From NCBI GenBank assembly GCA_029557215.1, contig JAKPQQ010000212.1, forward strand, positions 1-38,803: a stretch of DNA of 38,803 nucleotides, in the 5' to 3' direction. This DNA comes from Fibrobacterota bacterium. GTDB taxonomy: Bacteria > Fibrobacterota > Fibrobacteria > UBA5070. This document shows positions 6,732 through 15,908 of this stretch, piece after piece. Made by a program: the position numbers and the translations under genes. Below the pieces are notes generated by a model. The model did not search any database and had not been told where the DNA came from. It saw nothing but the letters and a program-made list of their open reading frames with translations. Numbering within the stretch: position 1 is the stretch's first letter; each line of letters begins with the position of its first letter.

Positions 6732-8459
6732 TTACTGCTGCTGCGCCTGCTGCGCCGCGCGGAAGATGTCTCCCAGCGTGGTGCGGCTGTCGTCCGAGCG
6801 GCTGCCCTGGACGTAGTTGCGCCAGTCGGTGGAGGTATCGATGCACGAAAGCGTGAGCTTGCGGGTCTCGATGTCGTGTTCCACGATGGTGGCCTTGATG
6901 ACCTGGCCGACGCGGAAGGAATCCGCAGGCACCTTGATCTGCTCTTCGGTGAGCTTGGAGAGCGGCACGAATCCTTCGATGCCTTCTTCCAGGTCGAGCA
7001 CCACGCCGCGGTCCAGGAGACGCGCGATGGGGGCTTCGATCTGCTTGCCCAGCGGGAAGCGATTGGGGACGCCCTTCCAGGGGTCTTCGCCCATGGCCTT
7101 GAGCGACAGGGAGATGCGACGCTTCTCCTTGTCGACCGACAGGACCATGCAGGTGACGGTGTCGCCCTTTTGCAGGACTTCGGAAGGATGGTTCACCTTC
7201 TTGGTCCAGCTCATGTCGGACACGTGGATCAGGCCGTCGATGCCTTCCTTGATTTCCACGAAGGCGCCGAACGGAGCCAAGTTGCGGACCTGACCGGTGA
7301 TCACCGTGTTCAGGGGCAAGTCGGCTTCGATGGTGCTCCACGGATCGGGCTCGATCTGCTTGATGCCCAGCGAGATCTTCTCGTTCTCGGTGTCGATGCG
7401 CAGAACGACGGCTTCGACCGAGTCGCCGACCTTGACGACCTGCGAAGGATGCTTGACATGCTGGGTCCAGGACATCTCGGAGATGTGGATGAGGCCTTCC
7501 ACGCCCTGCTCGAGTTCCATGAACGCGCCGTAGTCGGTGATCGAGACGATCTTGCCGTTGACGCGCTGGCCTTCGGGGTACTTGGTCGCGACGGTCTTCC
7601 AAGGATGTTCCATGAGCTGCTTGAGCCCGAGGGAGATGCGTTCCTTGCGATCGTTGAAATCCAAGACCTTGACGGTGAGCTTCTGGCCGATGTGGACGAG
7701 CTCGGAGGGGTGCTGGATGCGGCCCCAGGTCATGTCGGTGATGTGCAACAATCCGTCCACACCACCCAGGTCGATGAACGCACCGAAGTCGGTGATGTTC
7801 TTGACGACGCCGTCGCGGACCTGTCCGCGTTCCAGGGTGTCGATGATCTGGTCGCGGAGGCGGCCGCGTTCTTCTTCGAGAACGATACGGCGCGACACCA
7901 CGATGTTGCGGCGGGACTTGTGGACCTTGATGACGCGGAAGCCCATGTTCTGGCCGATGAGCGCGTCCATGTCCGGGATCTGGCGCAGATCGATCTGCGA
8001 GCCGGGCAGGAAGGCTTCGATGCCGAACAGGTCGACCACGATGCCGCCCTTGATGCGGCGCAGCAAGGTGCCTTCGACCACTTCGCCGGTCTCGTAGGCG
8101 TCGCGGATGCGTTCCCAGACCTTCATGAAGTCGGCGCGCTGCTTGGACAGGATGATCTGTCCGTCGTCGCCTTCGATCTGCTCGATGTAGACGTCCACGT
8201 GGGCGCCGACGACGAGTTCTTCGGGGTTCTTGAACTCGTGGCGGGGGATCACGCCCTCGCTCTTGAACGAGATGTCGACGATGACGTTGGTGTCGTCGAA
8301 CTGGAGGATCGTGCCGGCCACGATCTTGCCTTCTTCGACACCTTCGAGGGTGGCGGAGTAGGCGTTCAGGAGAGCTTCCGCTTCCTCGGGGGTGCGCGTG
8401 GAAACCTTGCCTTCGATCTCGAGCAGATCGGCGTCGGTTCCGTACAGGAGCTGCGACAT
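6732..8459 (-). CDS. rpsA: 30S ribosomal protein S1
   Basis: A 575-residue protein with six S1 RNA-binding OB domains (about residues 42-110, 127-193, 212-282, 297-369, 384-456 and 470-541). Domains 3-6 carry the usual pattern, for example ITDFGAFIDLGGVDGLLHI and ITDYGAFMELEQGVEGLIHI; domains 1 and 2 are the degenerate ribosome-binding ones. It helps the 30S subunit bind and unfold mRNA. The start ATG at 8459 has AAGGA 7-8 bases upstream. The frame stays open far upstream, under the secretin gene on the other strand, but that part has no S1 similarity. It is a single gene with a leader of about 95 bases and its own terminator. Confidence 0.97.
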   Translation of the reverse strand: MSQLLYGTDADLLEIEGKVSTRTPEEAEALLNAYSATLEGVEEGKIVAGTILQFDDTNVIVDISFKSEGVIPRHEFKNPEELVVGAHVDVYIEQIEGDDGQIILSKQRADFMKVWERIRDAYETGEVVEGTLLRRIKGGIVVDLFGIEAFLPGSQIDLRQIPDMDALIGQNMGFRVIKVHKSRRNIVVSRRIVLEEERGRLRDQIIDTLERGQVRDGVVKNITDFGAFIDLGGVDGLLHITDMTWGRIQHPSELVHIGQKLTVKVLDFNDRKERISLGLKQLMEHPWKTVATKYPEGQRVNGKIVSITDYGAFMELEQGVEGLIHISEMSWTQHVKHPSQVVKVGDSVEAVVLRIDTENEKISLGIKQIEPDPWSTIEADLPLNTVITGQVRNLAPFGAFVEIKEGIDGLIHVSDMSWTKKVNHPSEVLQKGDTVTCMVLSVDKEKRRISLSLKAMGEDPWKGVPNRFPLGKQIEAPIARLLDRGVVLDLEEGIEGFVPLSKLTEEQIKVPADSFRVGQVIKATIVEHDIETRKLTLSCIDTSTDWRNYVQGSRSDDSRTTLGDIFRAAQQAQQQ

Positions 8460-8559
8460 TTTTGGTCCTTCGTTGTGGATCGCACGATCGTTGCGCGCCC
8501 GATAAGCGCGCCCCGCTGTTTCCTTCTCCAGAATCGGAGCCAGGGTGCGAAGGCGAAGA

Positions 8560-8588
8560 AGTGTAGAAACATTCCGTCCACAAGACAA
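8560..8588 (-). promoter_or_regulatory. Candidate rpsA promoter
   Basis: TTGTCT (8588-8583) and TACACT (8565-8560) on the minus strand, 17 bases apart, match four of six positions in each hexamer. The predicted mRNA leader would be about 95 bases. The rest of the 8460-8711 gap, shared with the divergent secretin gene, shows no other clear signal. Confidence 0.45.
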
Positions 8589-8711
8589 TGGCAAAGCTCG
8601 AGTCGTTTTCCATGGTCGGCGCCGGAAAGCGCCGGAAAGCGGCCATGCGCACCGGGAACCTTCCCGACCCGGGTCGGCCGGCTTCGCGAGTTCTAGATTG
8701 GGTTCCACGCC

Positions 8712-11009
8712 ATGAAAATTCCGTCCAGTTTCCTCGCCTTCGCCGCCCTCTTGGCGACCACCGCAGCCCTCGCCGCCCCCCGGACGGCACAGCCGCGCTC
8801 GGCCAATCCGCAATTGAATCCCTCCGTTCCCCCCGTTGGGTCCACCCTCGCGCCGCCGCCAGCCCCCGCCGGATCCGATTTCCTGGCAGGATCGGGATCC
8901 GATGCGCTGACCGGAACCGACGACCTGACCACCCCGTCGGGCGGTCCCACCATGGAACCCACCGAGTTCGTCGACCAGGACATCCGCGACGTGCTGCGCG
9001 CGATCGCCAAGGCCTACGACCTCAACATCTTCCCCTACCCCGAAGTCAAGGGCAAGGTCACCGTCTCGCTCCACCGCATGCCCGTGCTGGACGCCATCCG
9101 CAACATCGTGCAACCGCTGGGGTTCGACATCTACTGGGATGGCCAGGCCTACCAGGTGCGCTCGCCCATGCCCAAGTCGCAGGGCACGATCGAGGTGGGC
9201 CGCAACGCCATCACCATGACCGTGAAGAACCAGGGAATCCAGGCCTTCGCCGAAGAATACAGCAAGCGCACCGGCCTGAACATCCTGGTCGACCGCAACG
9301 CCAAGGGGCAGGTTTCCGGAACCCTGCGCGGAGTGGACCCGGTGGACGGCCTCAAGGCGATCCTGACGGCGTCGGGGTTCGAGCTGCGCAGCCAAGGCGA
9401 AGCCTGGATCGTGTCGTCTTCCGACGACCGCCAGAACCAGAACATGAACCCCATGGGCTACATGGGCGGCGGCGGTCGCGGGCGACTGGACCTCAACGTG
9501 CGCAAGGGCAAGGTGACGGCCAGCCTCAAGCAGGCGCCGCTTTCCGACGTGGTGCAGCAGCTGGCCGACCAGGGCGGCTACAACACGATCACCTGGGGCA
9601 TGCTGGGCGGCACCGTGGACGCCAACCTCAAGGACGTCCCGCTCACGCAGGCGCTGGAACTGATCCTGCAGGGGACTCCGTTCACCTTCGCCATGCAGGA
9701 TTCGATCCTGGTGATCGGCGACCGCAACCCCGCGTCGTCGTCGGGCCAAGCCCTGGCCACCACCGAGATCTACTACCTGCGCCACCTGCGCGCCGACAAG
9801 GTCGTGCCGCTTCTGCCCAAGAACCTGCCCCTGCAGGGCATCCAGGCGATCCCCGAACTGAACGCGCTCCTGCTGTCCGGCACGTCCGAATCCAACGCCA
9901 AGATCAAGGGGTTCCTGCGGACCATCGACCAGGAAGTCCCGCAGGTCGTGATCGAAGCCGTGATCGTGGAATTCACCCGCAAGAAGGTGTCGGAAATCGG
10001 CGTCAAGAAGAAGAACGGCACAGTCCCGGCCGCCGGAGCCTCCGTCGACGGCCCGTCCCTCACGTTCAAGAGCCACGTCGACGGATCGTCCAGCCGCATG
10101 GCGAGCATCGGTCCGTTCGAGCTTGCCACGCTGACCCTGCTTCCGCAGGACTTCATGCTCCAGCTCAACGCGATGGAAAATGCCGAACTTGCCAAGGTGC
10201 TGGCGCGGCCCCGCCTGACCACGCTCAACGGCCAGCCCGCCACCATCAACATCGGGAACTCCGACTACTTCCAGGTGAGCACCACCAACACCAACGGGAT
10301 CGTGTCCAGCGACTACCGCGCGTTCAATTCGGGCATCACCCTCACGATCACCCCGTACCTGACGAAATCCGGCTTCATCACCGCCGAAATCAAGCCCGAG
10401 ATCCGCACTCCCCTTTCCGCGGCCACCGGCGACGCCAACAAGCCGCCCAGCACGTCCACGCGGAGCCTTTCCACCAACGTGCGGCTCCTGGACGGCCAGA
10501 CCCTGGTCCTGGGCGGACTCATCCAGACCGTGGACCTGAAAGCCCAGGAAGGCCTGCCCATCCTTTCGGCGATCCCGATCATCGGAAGGTTGTTCTCCTA
10601 CCACACGCAGAACAAGCAGACCACGGAGCTTGCGATCTACATCACGCCGCGCGTGATGGCCGCCTACGACACCAGCGTGGATGTGCGCAAGTCCATGGAG
10701 GTCATGGAAAAACGGATCAACGGCTGGACCGTGGACGTGCCGTTCATGTCGCCCGACCCGCTGGCGCCCGCGCCCGAGGAGGTCGGTCGTCCGAACTCCA
10801 AATCCCACCCCAGGGATTCCGATTCCAATGTGGACATTCCGTCACCGGAAATCGCACCCTCGCCGAATTCCGATTCTTCTTCGCGCTCCAAAGGCGTCGC
10901 CAACCCCGCGTCTCCGGCTCCGACGCCAACGCCGCCGCTCCCGGGATCGTCCGCCGGACAAGATTCGCTCCGCGAAAAAGGCGCATCCAAGCCCTCCGGA
11001 CAGCCCTGA
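8712..11009 (+). CDS. Secretin (GspD/PilQ family) with three N0/STN-like modules
   Basis: A 765-residue outer-membrane channel protein. Residues 1-21 form a signal peptide and 22-78 a proline/serine linker. Three similar N0/STN-like modules follow (about 80-155, 159-236, 258-337; for example DIRDVLRAIAKAYDLNIF and LSDVVQQLADQGGYNTI), then a secretin_N module (350-417), the secretin core (417-645, with LLDGQTLVLGGLI), and a 115-residue proline/serine-rich tail. By family knowledge secretins form the outer-membrane ring of type II secretion or type IV pili. No pilMNOP, gsp or ATPase genes are nearby, so the system it serves cannot be told. The ATG at 8712 has no clear Shine-Dalgarno site. One N0 and one or more N1 modules would be usual; three N0-like ones are unusual. 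Confidence 0.88.
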   Translation: MKIPSSFLAFAALLATTAALAAPRTAQPRSANPQLNPSVPPVGSTLAPPPAPAGSDFLAGSGSDALTGTDDLTTPSGGPTMEPTEFVDQDIRDVLRAIAKAYDLNIFPYPEVKGKVTVSLHRMPVLDAIRNIVQPLGFDIYWDGQAYQVRSPMPKSQGTIEVGRNAITMTVKNQGIQAFAEEYSKRTGLNILVDRNAKGQVSGTLRGVDPVDGLKAILTASGFELRSQGEAWIVSSSDDRQNQNMNPMGYMGGGGRGRLDLNVRKGKVTASLKQAPLSDVVQQLADQGGYNTITWGMLGGTVDANLKDVPLTQALELILQGTPFTFAMQDSILVIGDRNPASSSGQALATTEIYYLRHLRADKVVPLLPKNLPLQGIQAIPELNALLLSGTSESNAKIKGFLRTIDQEVPQVVIEAVIVEFTRKKVSEIGVKKKNGTVPAAGASVDGPSLTFKSHVDGSSSRMASIGPFELATLTLLPQDFMLQLNAMENAELAKVLARPRLTTLNGQPATINIGNSDYFQVSTTNTNGIVSSDYRAFNSGITLTITPYLTKSGFITAEIKPEIRTPLSAATGDANKPPSTSTRSLSTNVRLLDGQTLVLGGLIQTVDLKAQEGLPILSAIPIIGRLFSYHTQNKQTTELAIYITPRVMAAYDTSVDVRKSMEVMEKRINGWTVDVPFMSPDPLAPAPEEVGRPNSKSHPRDSDSNVDIPSPEIAPSPNSDSSSRSKGVANPASPAPTPTPPLPGSSAGQDSLREKGASKPSGQP

Positions 11010-11148
11010 AGAGTGTATCCTGTCGTGGTGCGACCGAACGCCCAGCGAATTCGGGGAGGAATGCTTAACTTCACCCCTATTCGCCCGCCATTTATCTCGT
11101 GCTGAGATATTTCCGATCCATCATCGAGGAATTACCCAGATCAATCAT

Positions 11149-11901
11149 ATGCCGCAGGAACCAACTACCAAACGTTGCATTGCCTTCGTCGACGCCCAGA
11201 GCCTGTTCCACGCAGCCAGGCAGGCGTACGGATCGTTCTACCCCGACTACGATCCCATCCTGCTCGCCCAGAAGATCTCCACCCAGATGGGATGGGAGCT
11301 CCAGCAGGTACGCGTCTACACGTCCGTTCCTTCCACCGAAGAGAACGAATACTGGAACCGCTTCTGGATGAACAAATTGCGCGCCTTGGAGCACCAGGGC
11401 GCCATGACCTGGTGGAAGAGCTGGAAGACCCGCAAGCGTCCGGTCCACCAGCCCGACGGCCGCACCACCATGATGCCCGTGAGCATCGAAAAGGGCATCG
11501 ATCTGCGCATGGCCCTGGACATCGTGCAGCGCGCCCATTCCAAGGCCTTCGACGTCGCGCTGGTCTTTTCGCAGGACCAGGATTTCGCCGACGTCGCCGA
11601 CGAGATCCGCGCCATCGCCCGCGAGCAGGAACGCTGGATCAAGATCGCCTCCGCCTATCCCTATTCTTCGGCAAGCCGGACCTTCCGCGGCATCGATCGC
11701 ACCGACTGGATCCAGATCGAACGCGAACTGTACGACGAATGCCTGGATCCGCGCGACTACCGTCCGCGCCGGCGCATCCAGAGCGCCGAACATCCCGAAG
11801 GCAAGGAAACCGACGAAGCCGAATCGGCCCCGTCGGAACACCACCACGACGAAACCCACCACGACGAGAAGATGCCCATCGAGGGTCTGACCACGACGTA
11901 A
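11149..11901 (+). CDS. NYN-domain (PIN-like) putative RNase
   Basis: A 250-residue protein of the NYN/LabA (DUF88) family. The PIN-like fold is shown by CIAFVDAQSLFHAAR (Asp15), a middle part KGIDLRMALDIVQRAH (with an acidic residue expected in the site) and LVFSQDQDFADVADEI (Asp143, Asp145). These acidic residues would bind the metal for RNA cleavage. After about residue 205 comes a charged, probably disordered tail with two histidine clusters (EHHHDETHHDEK). The start ATG at 11149 is the first that keeps the domain; the nearest purine-rich stretch (GAGGA) is rather far upstream. It stands between the secretin and dnaE without operon signs. The RNA target is unknown. Confidence 0.8.
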   Translation: MPQEPTTKRCIAFVDAQSLFHAARQAYGSFYPDYDPILLAQKISTQMGWELQQVRVYTSVPSTEENEYWNRFWMNKLRALEHQGAMTWWKSWKTRKRPVHQPDGRTTMMPVSIEKGIDLRMALDIVQRAHSKAFDVALVFSQDQDFADVADEIRAIAREQERWIKIASAYPYSSASRTFRGIDRTDWIQIERELYDECLDPRDYRPRRRIQSAEHPEGKETDEAESAPSEHHHDETHHDEKMPIEGLTTT

Positions 11902-11914
11902 GGTTGGTTCCGGG

Positions 11915-12040
11915 CGCCACCCACCTTCGGTGGGTCGCCGCCCTGCGGGCATCGGCCGTTCGGCCTCGGTGCCTTCGCCGTTTCGGGTCAGGCATGCCTG
12001 ACCCCTACGTTTTCGGCACCCGCCGTTGGCGGCCCTACGG
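11915..12040. repeat. Cluster of palindromic hairpins between the NYN gene and dnaE
   Basis: The 222-base gap contains several inverted repeats: CCCACC/GGTGGG with a short loop, GCCCTGCGGGC, a pair of CGGCC/GGCCG-like arms and a perfect 20-base palindrome at 11985-12004 (GGGTCAGGCA and its complement). None is followed by a T-run. The arrangement resembles REP/BIME-type intergenic repeats, which would be scattered through the genome, but only this copy can be seen here. Confidence 0.5.
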
Positions 12041-12123
12041 TCGGCTGGCGCGTGTAGACACCGGTTTCCCAACTTGCAAGACTCGCCCGACGCCCCACCA
12101 CGGATCTAGGTTTCCAGAACTCC

Positions 12124-15100
12124 ATGAGCTTCGTCCACCTCCATGTCCGCTCCGAGTATTCCATGCTCGAAGGCGCCTGTCGTCTGATCGACAAGCGCAA
12201 ATACGACAAGGAGACCAAGCAGAAGATCGGTCCGGCCAAGTCGCTGCCCGCCAAGGCGGCCGAATGCGGAATGCCCGCCGTGGCCCTCACCGACACCGGC
12301 CACATGTTCGGGGCCATCGAGTTCCAATCGGCCTGCAAGGACGCCAAGATCCAGCCGGTGCACGGCGCCGAACTGTGGGTGTCGGCGCAGGGCCGCAGGG
12401 ACCGCACCGGACAGAAACCGTTCGCGCTGGTGGCGCTGGTCCAGGAACTGGAACCCGGCTACCGGAACCTGTCCAAGCTCGTCACCGTGGGCCACACCGA
12501 AGGCTATTCGAGCCGACCTCGCGTCGACCGCGAGCTGCTGGCCGAACACCACGAAGGCCTGATCTTCCTGTCGGGCGGTCCCGAAGGCGAGATCGACCAC
12601 TGGCTGCGCCAGGGACAGGACGCCAAGGCGCTGGAGATCGCGCGGATCTACAAGGAGATGCTGGGCGCCGACCGGTTCTTCCTGGAACTGCAGGACCACG
12701 GCCTGGCGGAAGAAAAGGAAACCTGCCGGAAATTGTCGGAACTGGCCAAGGCCGAAGGCCTGCGCACGGTGGCCACCAACTCGGTGTACTGCCTGGAGAA
12801 GGAGCAGCACGAAGCGCTGGAGGTCATGGGCTGCATCCGCACCGCCACGCGGCTGGCCGACGCCGACCACCCCAGGCTCGCCTCCCGCGAGCACCATTTC
12901 AAGACCGCCGACGAGATGCGCGCCATCTTCGCCGAATATCCCGAGGCCTGCGACGCCACGCTGGAGATCGCCGAGCGCTGCAAGTCGGTCATTCCCACCG
13001 GAGCGTACTTCTACCCGAGCTTCCCGCTGCCGCCGGGGTTCGAGGACGACGACGCCTACCTCGCGCACATCAGCCGCGAAGGCTTGAAGAAGCGCTGGAG
13101 CGATCCGCCCCAGGAGGCGATCGACCGCCTGGAATACGAACTGGCGATGATGAAGAACATGAAGGTGGCCGGCTACATGCTGATCGTGGCCGACTTCATG
13201 CAGGCCGCGCGCGACATGGGGATTCCCGTGGGGCCGGGGCGCGGTTCGGCGGTGGGATCGCTGGTGGCCTACGTCACCGGCATCACCAGCGTGGACCCCC
13301 TCAAGTACGCCTTGCTGTTCGAGCGCTTCCTGAATCCGGAACGCGTCTCCATGCCCGATATCGACTCGGACTTTTCGGACCTGGACCGCGAGCGGATCAT
13401 CCAGTACGTGAAGGACAAGTACGGCAAGGAGTGCGTGGCCCAGATCATCACGTACGGGCGACTGAAATCAAAGGCCGCGCTCAAGGACACCGCGCGCACG
13501 CTGGGGATCGACCACAACGAGGTCAACCGACTGACCAAGCTGTTCCCGCCGCCGGTCGCCGGCAAGGAACCCAGCCTGGACGAGGCGATCGAGCAGAGCC
13601 CGCCGCTGCGCGACGCGGTGGAGGCCGACCCTCGGTTCCAGCAGGCCTACGAGATCGCCAAGCAGATCGAAGGCTACGTGCGCGGCGCCGGCATGCACGC
13701 CGCGGCGGTGATCATCGCGCCAAGAAACGTCGAATACTACGGACCGCTGTACTGCCCCGAAGGCCAGCCCGACCAGGTCGTGCTGCAGTTCTCCAAGGAC
13801 TACGCGGAAAACATCGGCCTCCTGAAGATGGACTTCCTGGGTCTGCGGAACCTGTCGGTGATCCAGGAGGCCTGCAGGCTCATCGAGCGCAACCACGGCG
13901 TGGCGGTGGATCCCGAACAGATCCAGGACGGCGACGCCAAGACCTACGAGATGCTGGGGCGCGGCGACACGATCGGCGTGTTCCAGTTCGAATCGGGCGG
14001 CATGCAGAACTACCTGCGCCAGCTGGGCCCCGAACGCCTTGAAGACCTGATCGCCATGAACGCCCTGTACCGCCCGGGGCCCATGGAACAGATTCCGGTC
14101 TACATCCGACGCAAGCAAGGCCGCGAGGAAGTGGACTGCTACCACCCCGACCTGGAACCCATCCTGGGGACCACCTACGGCGTGATGGTGTACCAGGAAC
14201 AGGTGATGGCCATCGCCCAGCAACTGGCGGGCTACAGCCTGGGCGGCGCCGACCTTCTGCGGCGCATCATGGCCAAGAAGGACCTGGAAAAGCTCCAGAA
14301 GGAAGAGAGCAAGTGGATCGAGGGCTCGGTCAAGAAAGGCTACACTCCCGAACTCGCCAAGAAGCTCTGGGAACTGCTCATCCCCTTCGCCGCCTACGCG
14401 TTCAACAAGTCGCACGCCGCGGCCTACGCCGTGGTCGCCTACGAGACCGCCTGGCTCAAGGCCAACTACGCCGCCGAATACCTGGCAGCCAACTGCAACT
14501 CCGAATTGGACAACACCGAGCGCCTGGTGGTGCTGGTCAACGAATGCAAGCGCCTGGGAATCCCGGTGGTCCCGCCTTCGGTGCAGAAATCCGAGCCCAA
14601 GTACGACGTGCAGGACGGCAAGGTGATCTGCGGCCTGGCGGGCGTGAAGAACGTGGGACGCTCGGTGGCCGAGGCCATCGTGGCCGACCGCCGCGAAAAC
14701 GGCCCGTTCGTGGACCTGTTCGACCTTTGCAAGCGGCTGGGGCCGCAGAACGTGAACCGCCGCAGCCTGGAATCGCTGGCCATGGCGGGAGCGTTCGACG
14801 AACTCCCCGGCACGCGCGCCCAGCAGTTCCACGTGGTGCCCGAAGCGCTGGCCTTCGCGAGCAAATCGGGCGATCGCGACCAGGTGAGCCTGTTCGACAT
14901 GGGCAACGACGACGGCGGCATGGAGACCCCTCCCCCGGCGCTTCCCGATGTGGATCCCTGGTCGTTCGAAGAAGTGTTGGACAAGGAACGCGAAGTCCTG
15001 GGCATGTACCTGTCGAGACACCCTCTGGATCCGTTCCGCGACGACCTGGAAGCCTGCTGCACTCCGCTGTGCCAGATCGCCGAACTCCCGGTCGACAAGG

Positions 15101-15714
15101 TCGTGCGCGTGGGCGGATTGGTCAGATCCCGTCGCACCCGCCTGAACAAGGACGGTCGCGAGTTCGCGTTCCTGGAGCTGGAGGATTTCTCCGGCGTGTG
15201 CGAGGTCGCCTTCTGGCCCAACTCGTGGATTTCCGAAGACCCCGAAGAAGGCGAAAAGAACCGCGACGTGGCCGCCGACGGCGCGCGGATCGTGCTGATC
15301 GCCCGCGTGAGGGAATCGCGCGACCGCAACGACGAAGGCAACGACGACGCCCCCGCCCCAAAGGCGCTGGAAGGGATCCGGGCAGGCCAGCTTTCCAAGG
15401 TGCGCACCAGGATCGTGGACACGCTCCACCTGCACGTGGACACGCGCCAGTTGTCCGAACCCGTGCTGGAAAAGCTCCAAGGCGCCTGCCGACAATTCCC
15501 GGGGCGCTGCCGCGTGGTGTTCCACGTCAAGTCCCTGCAGGGCAACTGGCTCATGGAATCGCGCACCGTGAAGGTGGTGCCCGAACCCGAACTGCTTGGC
15601 GAACTGCGATCCATCCTGGGCGACAAGAACGTGTCGATCAGCTCGCGCGCCGAGCTCCCCAAGATCGAACCCGACCGCCGCTTCCCGCGCCGCCCCCCGC
15701 CGACGGCGGGTTGA
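12124..15714 (+). CDS. dnaE: DNA polymerase III alpha subunit
   Basis: A 1196-residue replicative polymerase, normal length for DnaE1. The order is PHP domain (about 1-280), the C-family polymerase core with GPGRGSAVGSLVAYVTGI and catalytic aspartates in PDIDSDF (Asp412, Asp414) and KMDFLGL (Asp570), fingers, a helix-hairpin-helix region, and an OB domain (about 995-1090). In the PHP domain only some metal ligands remain: His5 and His7 are present, but the usual DHGN motif reads DTGH (Thr58), the expected histidine near position 101 is Ala, and TNDxH reads TNSVY (Ser220, Tyr222). The built-in exonuclease is therefore probably inactive. The start ATG at 12124 lacks a strong ribosome binding site. 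tRNA-Thr follows 79 bases after the stop. Confidence 0.97.
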   Translation: MSFVHLHVRSEYSMLEGACRLIDKRKYDKETKQKIGPAKSLPAKAAECGMPAVALTDTGHMFGAIEFQSACKDAKIQPVHGAELWVSAQGRRDRTGQKPFALVALVQELEPGYRNLSKLVTVGHTEGYSSRPRVDRELLAEHHEGLIFLSGGPEGEIDHWLRQGQDAKALEIARIYKEMLGADRFFLELQDHGLAEEKETCRKLSELAKAEGLRTVATNSVYCLEKEQHEALEVMGCIRTATRLADADHPRLASREHHFKTADEMRAIFAEYPEACDATLEIAERCKSVIPTGAYFYPSFPLPPGFEDDDAYLAHISREGLKKRWSDPPQEAIDRLEYELAMMKNMKVAGYMLIVADFMQAARDMGIPVGPGRGSAVGSLVAYVTGITSVDPLKYALLFERFLNPERVSMPDIDSDFSDLDRERIIQYVKDKYGKECVAQIITYGRLKSKAALKDTARTLGIDHNEVNRLTKLFPPPVAGKEPSLDEAIEQSPPLRDAVEADPRFQQAYEIAKQIEGYVRGAGMHAAAVIIAPRNVEYYGPLYCPEGQPDQVVLQFSKDYAENIGLLKMDFLGLRNLSVIQEACRLIERNHGVAVDPEQIQDGDAKTYEMLGRGDTIGVFQFESGGMQNYLRQLGPERLEDLIAMNALYRPGPMEQIPVYIRRKQGREEVDCYHPDLEPILGTTYGVMVYQEQVMAIAQQLAGYSLGGADLLRRIMAKKDLEKLQKEESKWIEGSVKKGYTPELAKKLWELLIPFAAYAFNKSHAAAYAVVAYETAWLKANYAAEYLAANCNSELDNTERLVVLVNECKRLGIPVVPPSVQKSEPKYDVQDGKVICGLAGVKNVGRSVAEAIVADRRENGPFVDLFDLCKRLGPQNVNRRSLESLAMAGAFDELPGTRAQQFHVVPEALAFASKSGDRDQVSLFDMGNDDGGMETPPPALPDVDPWSFEEVLDKEREVLGMYLSRHPLDPFRDDLEACCTPLCQIAELPVDKVVRVGGLVRSRRTRLNKDGREFAFLELEDFSGVCEVAFWPNSWISEDPEEGEKNRDVAADGARIVLIARVRESRDRNDEGNDDAPAPKALEGIRAGQLSKVRTRIVDTLHLHVDTRQLSEPVLEKLQGACRQFPGRCRVVFHVKSLQGNWLMESRTVKVVPEPELLGELRSILGDKNVSISSRAELPKIEPDRRFPRRPPPTAG

Positions 15715-15793
15715 TCCGTCGCTTCGGATTGCGACACCGGCGAATTCTGCCCCTACCCAAATCGCGAGGTTGGACTAATTTTTCCACCCTCCA

Positions 15794-15866
<73 letters not shown>

Positions 15867-15908
15867 CTTTTGGCTAGTCAAACCCACTTACGCCCGAACT
15901 CTCGGATC

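Noticed and set aside
8460..10808. Minus-strand extension of the rpsA frame to 1358 codons
   Set aside because: The part upstream of 8459 lies antisense to the secretin and has no protein similarity; rpsA has its own ATG with a Shine-Dalgarno site and a candidate promoter.
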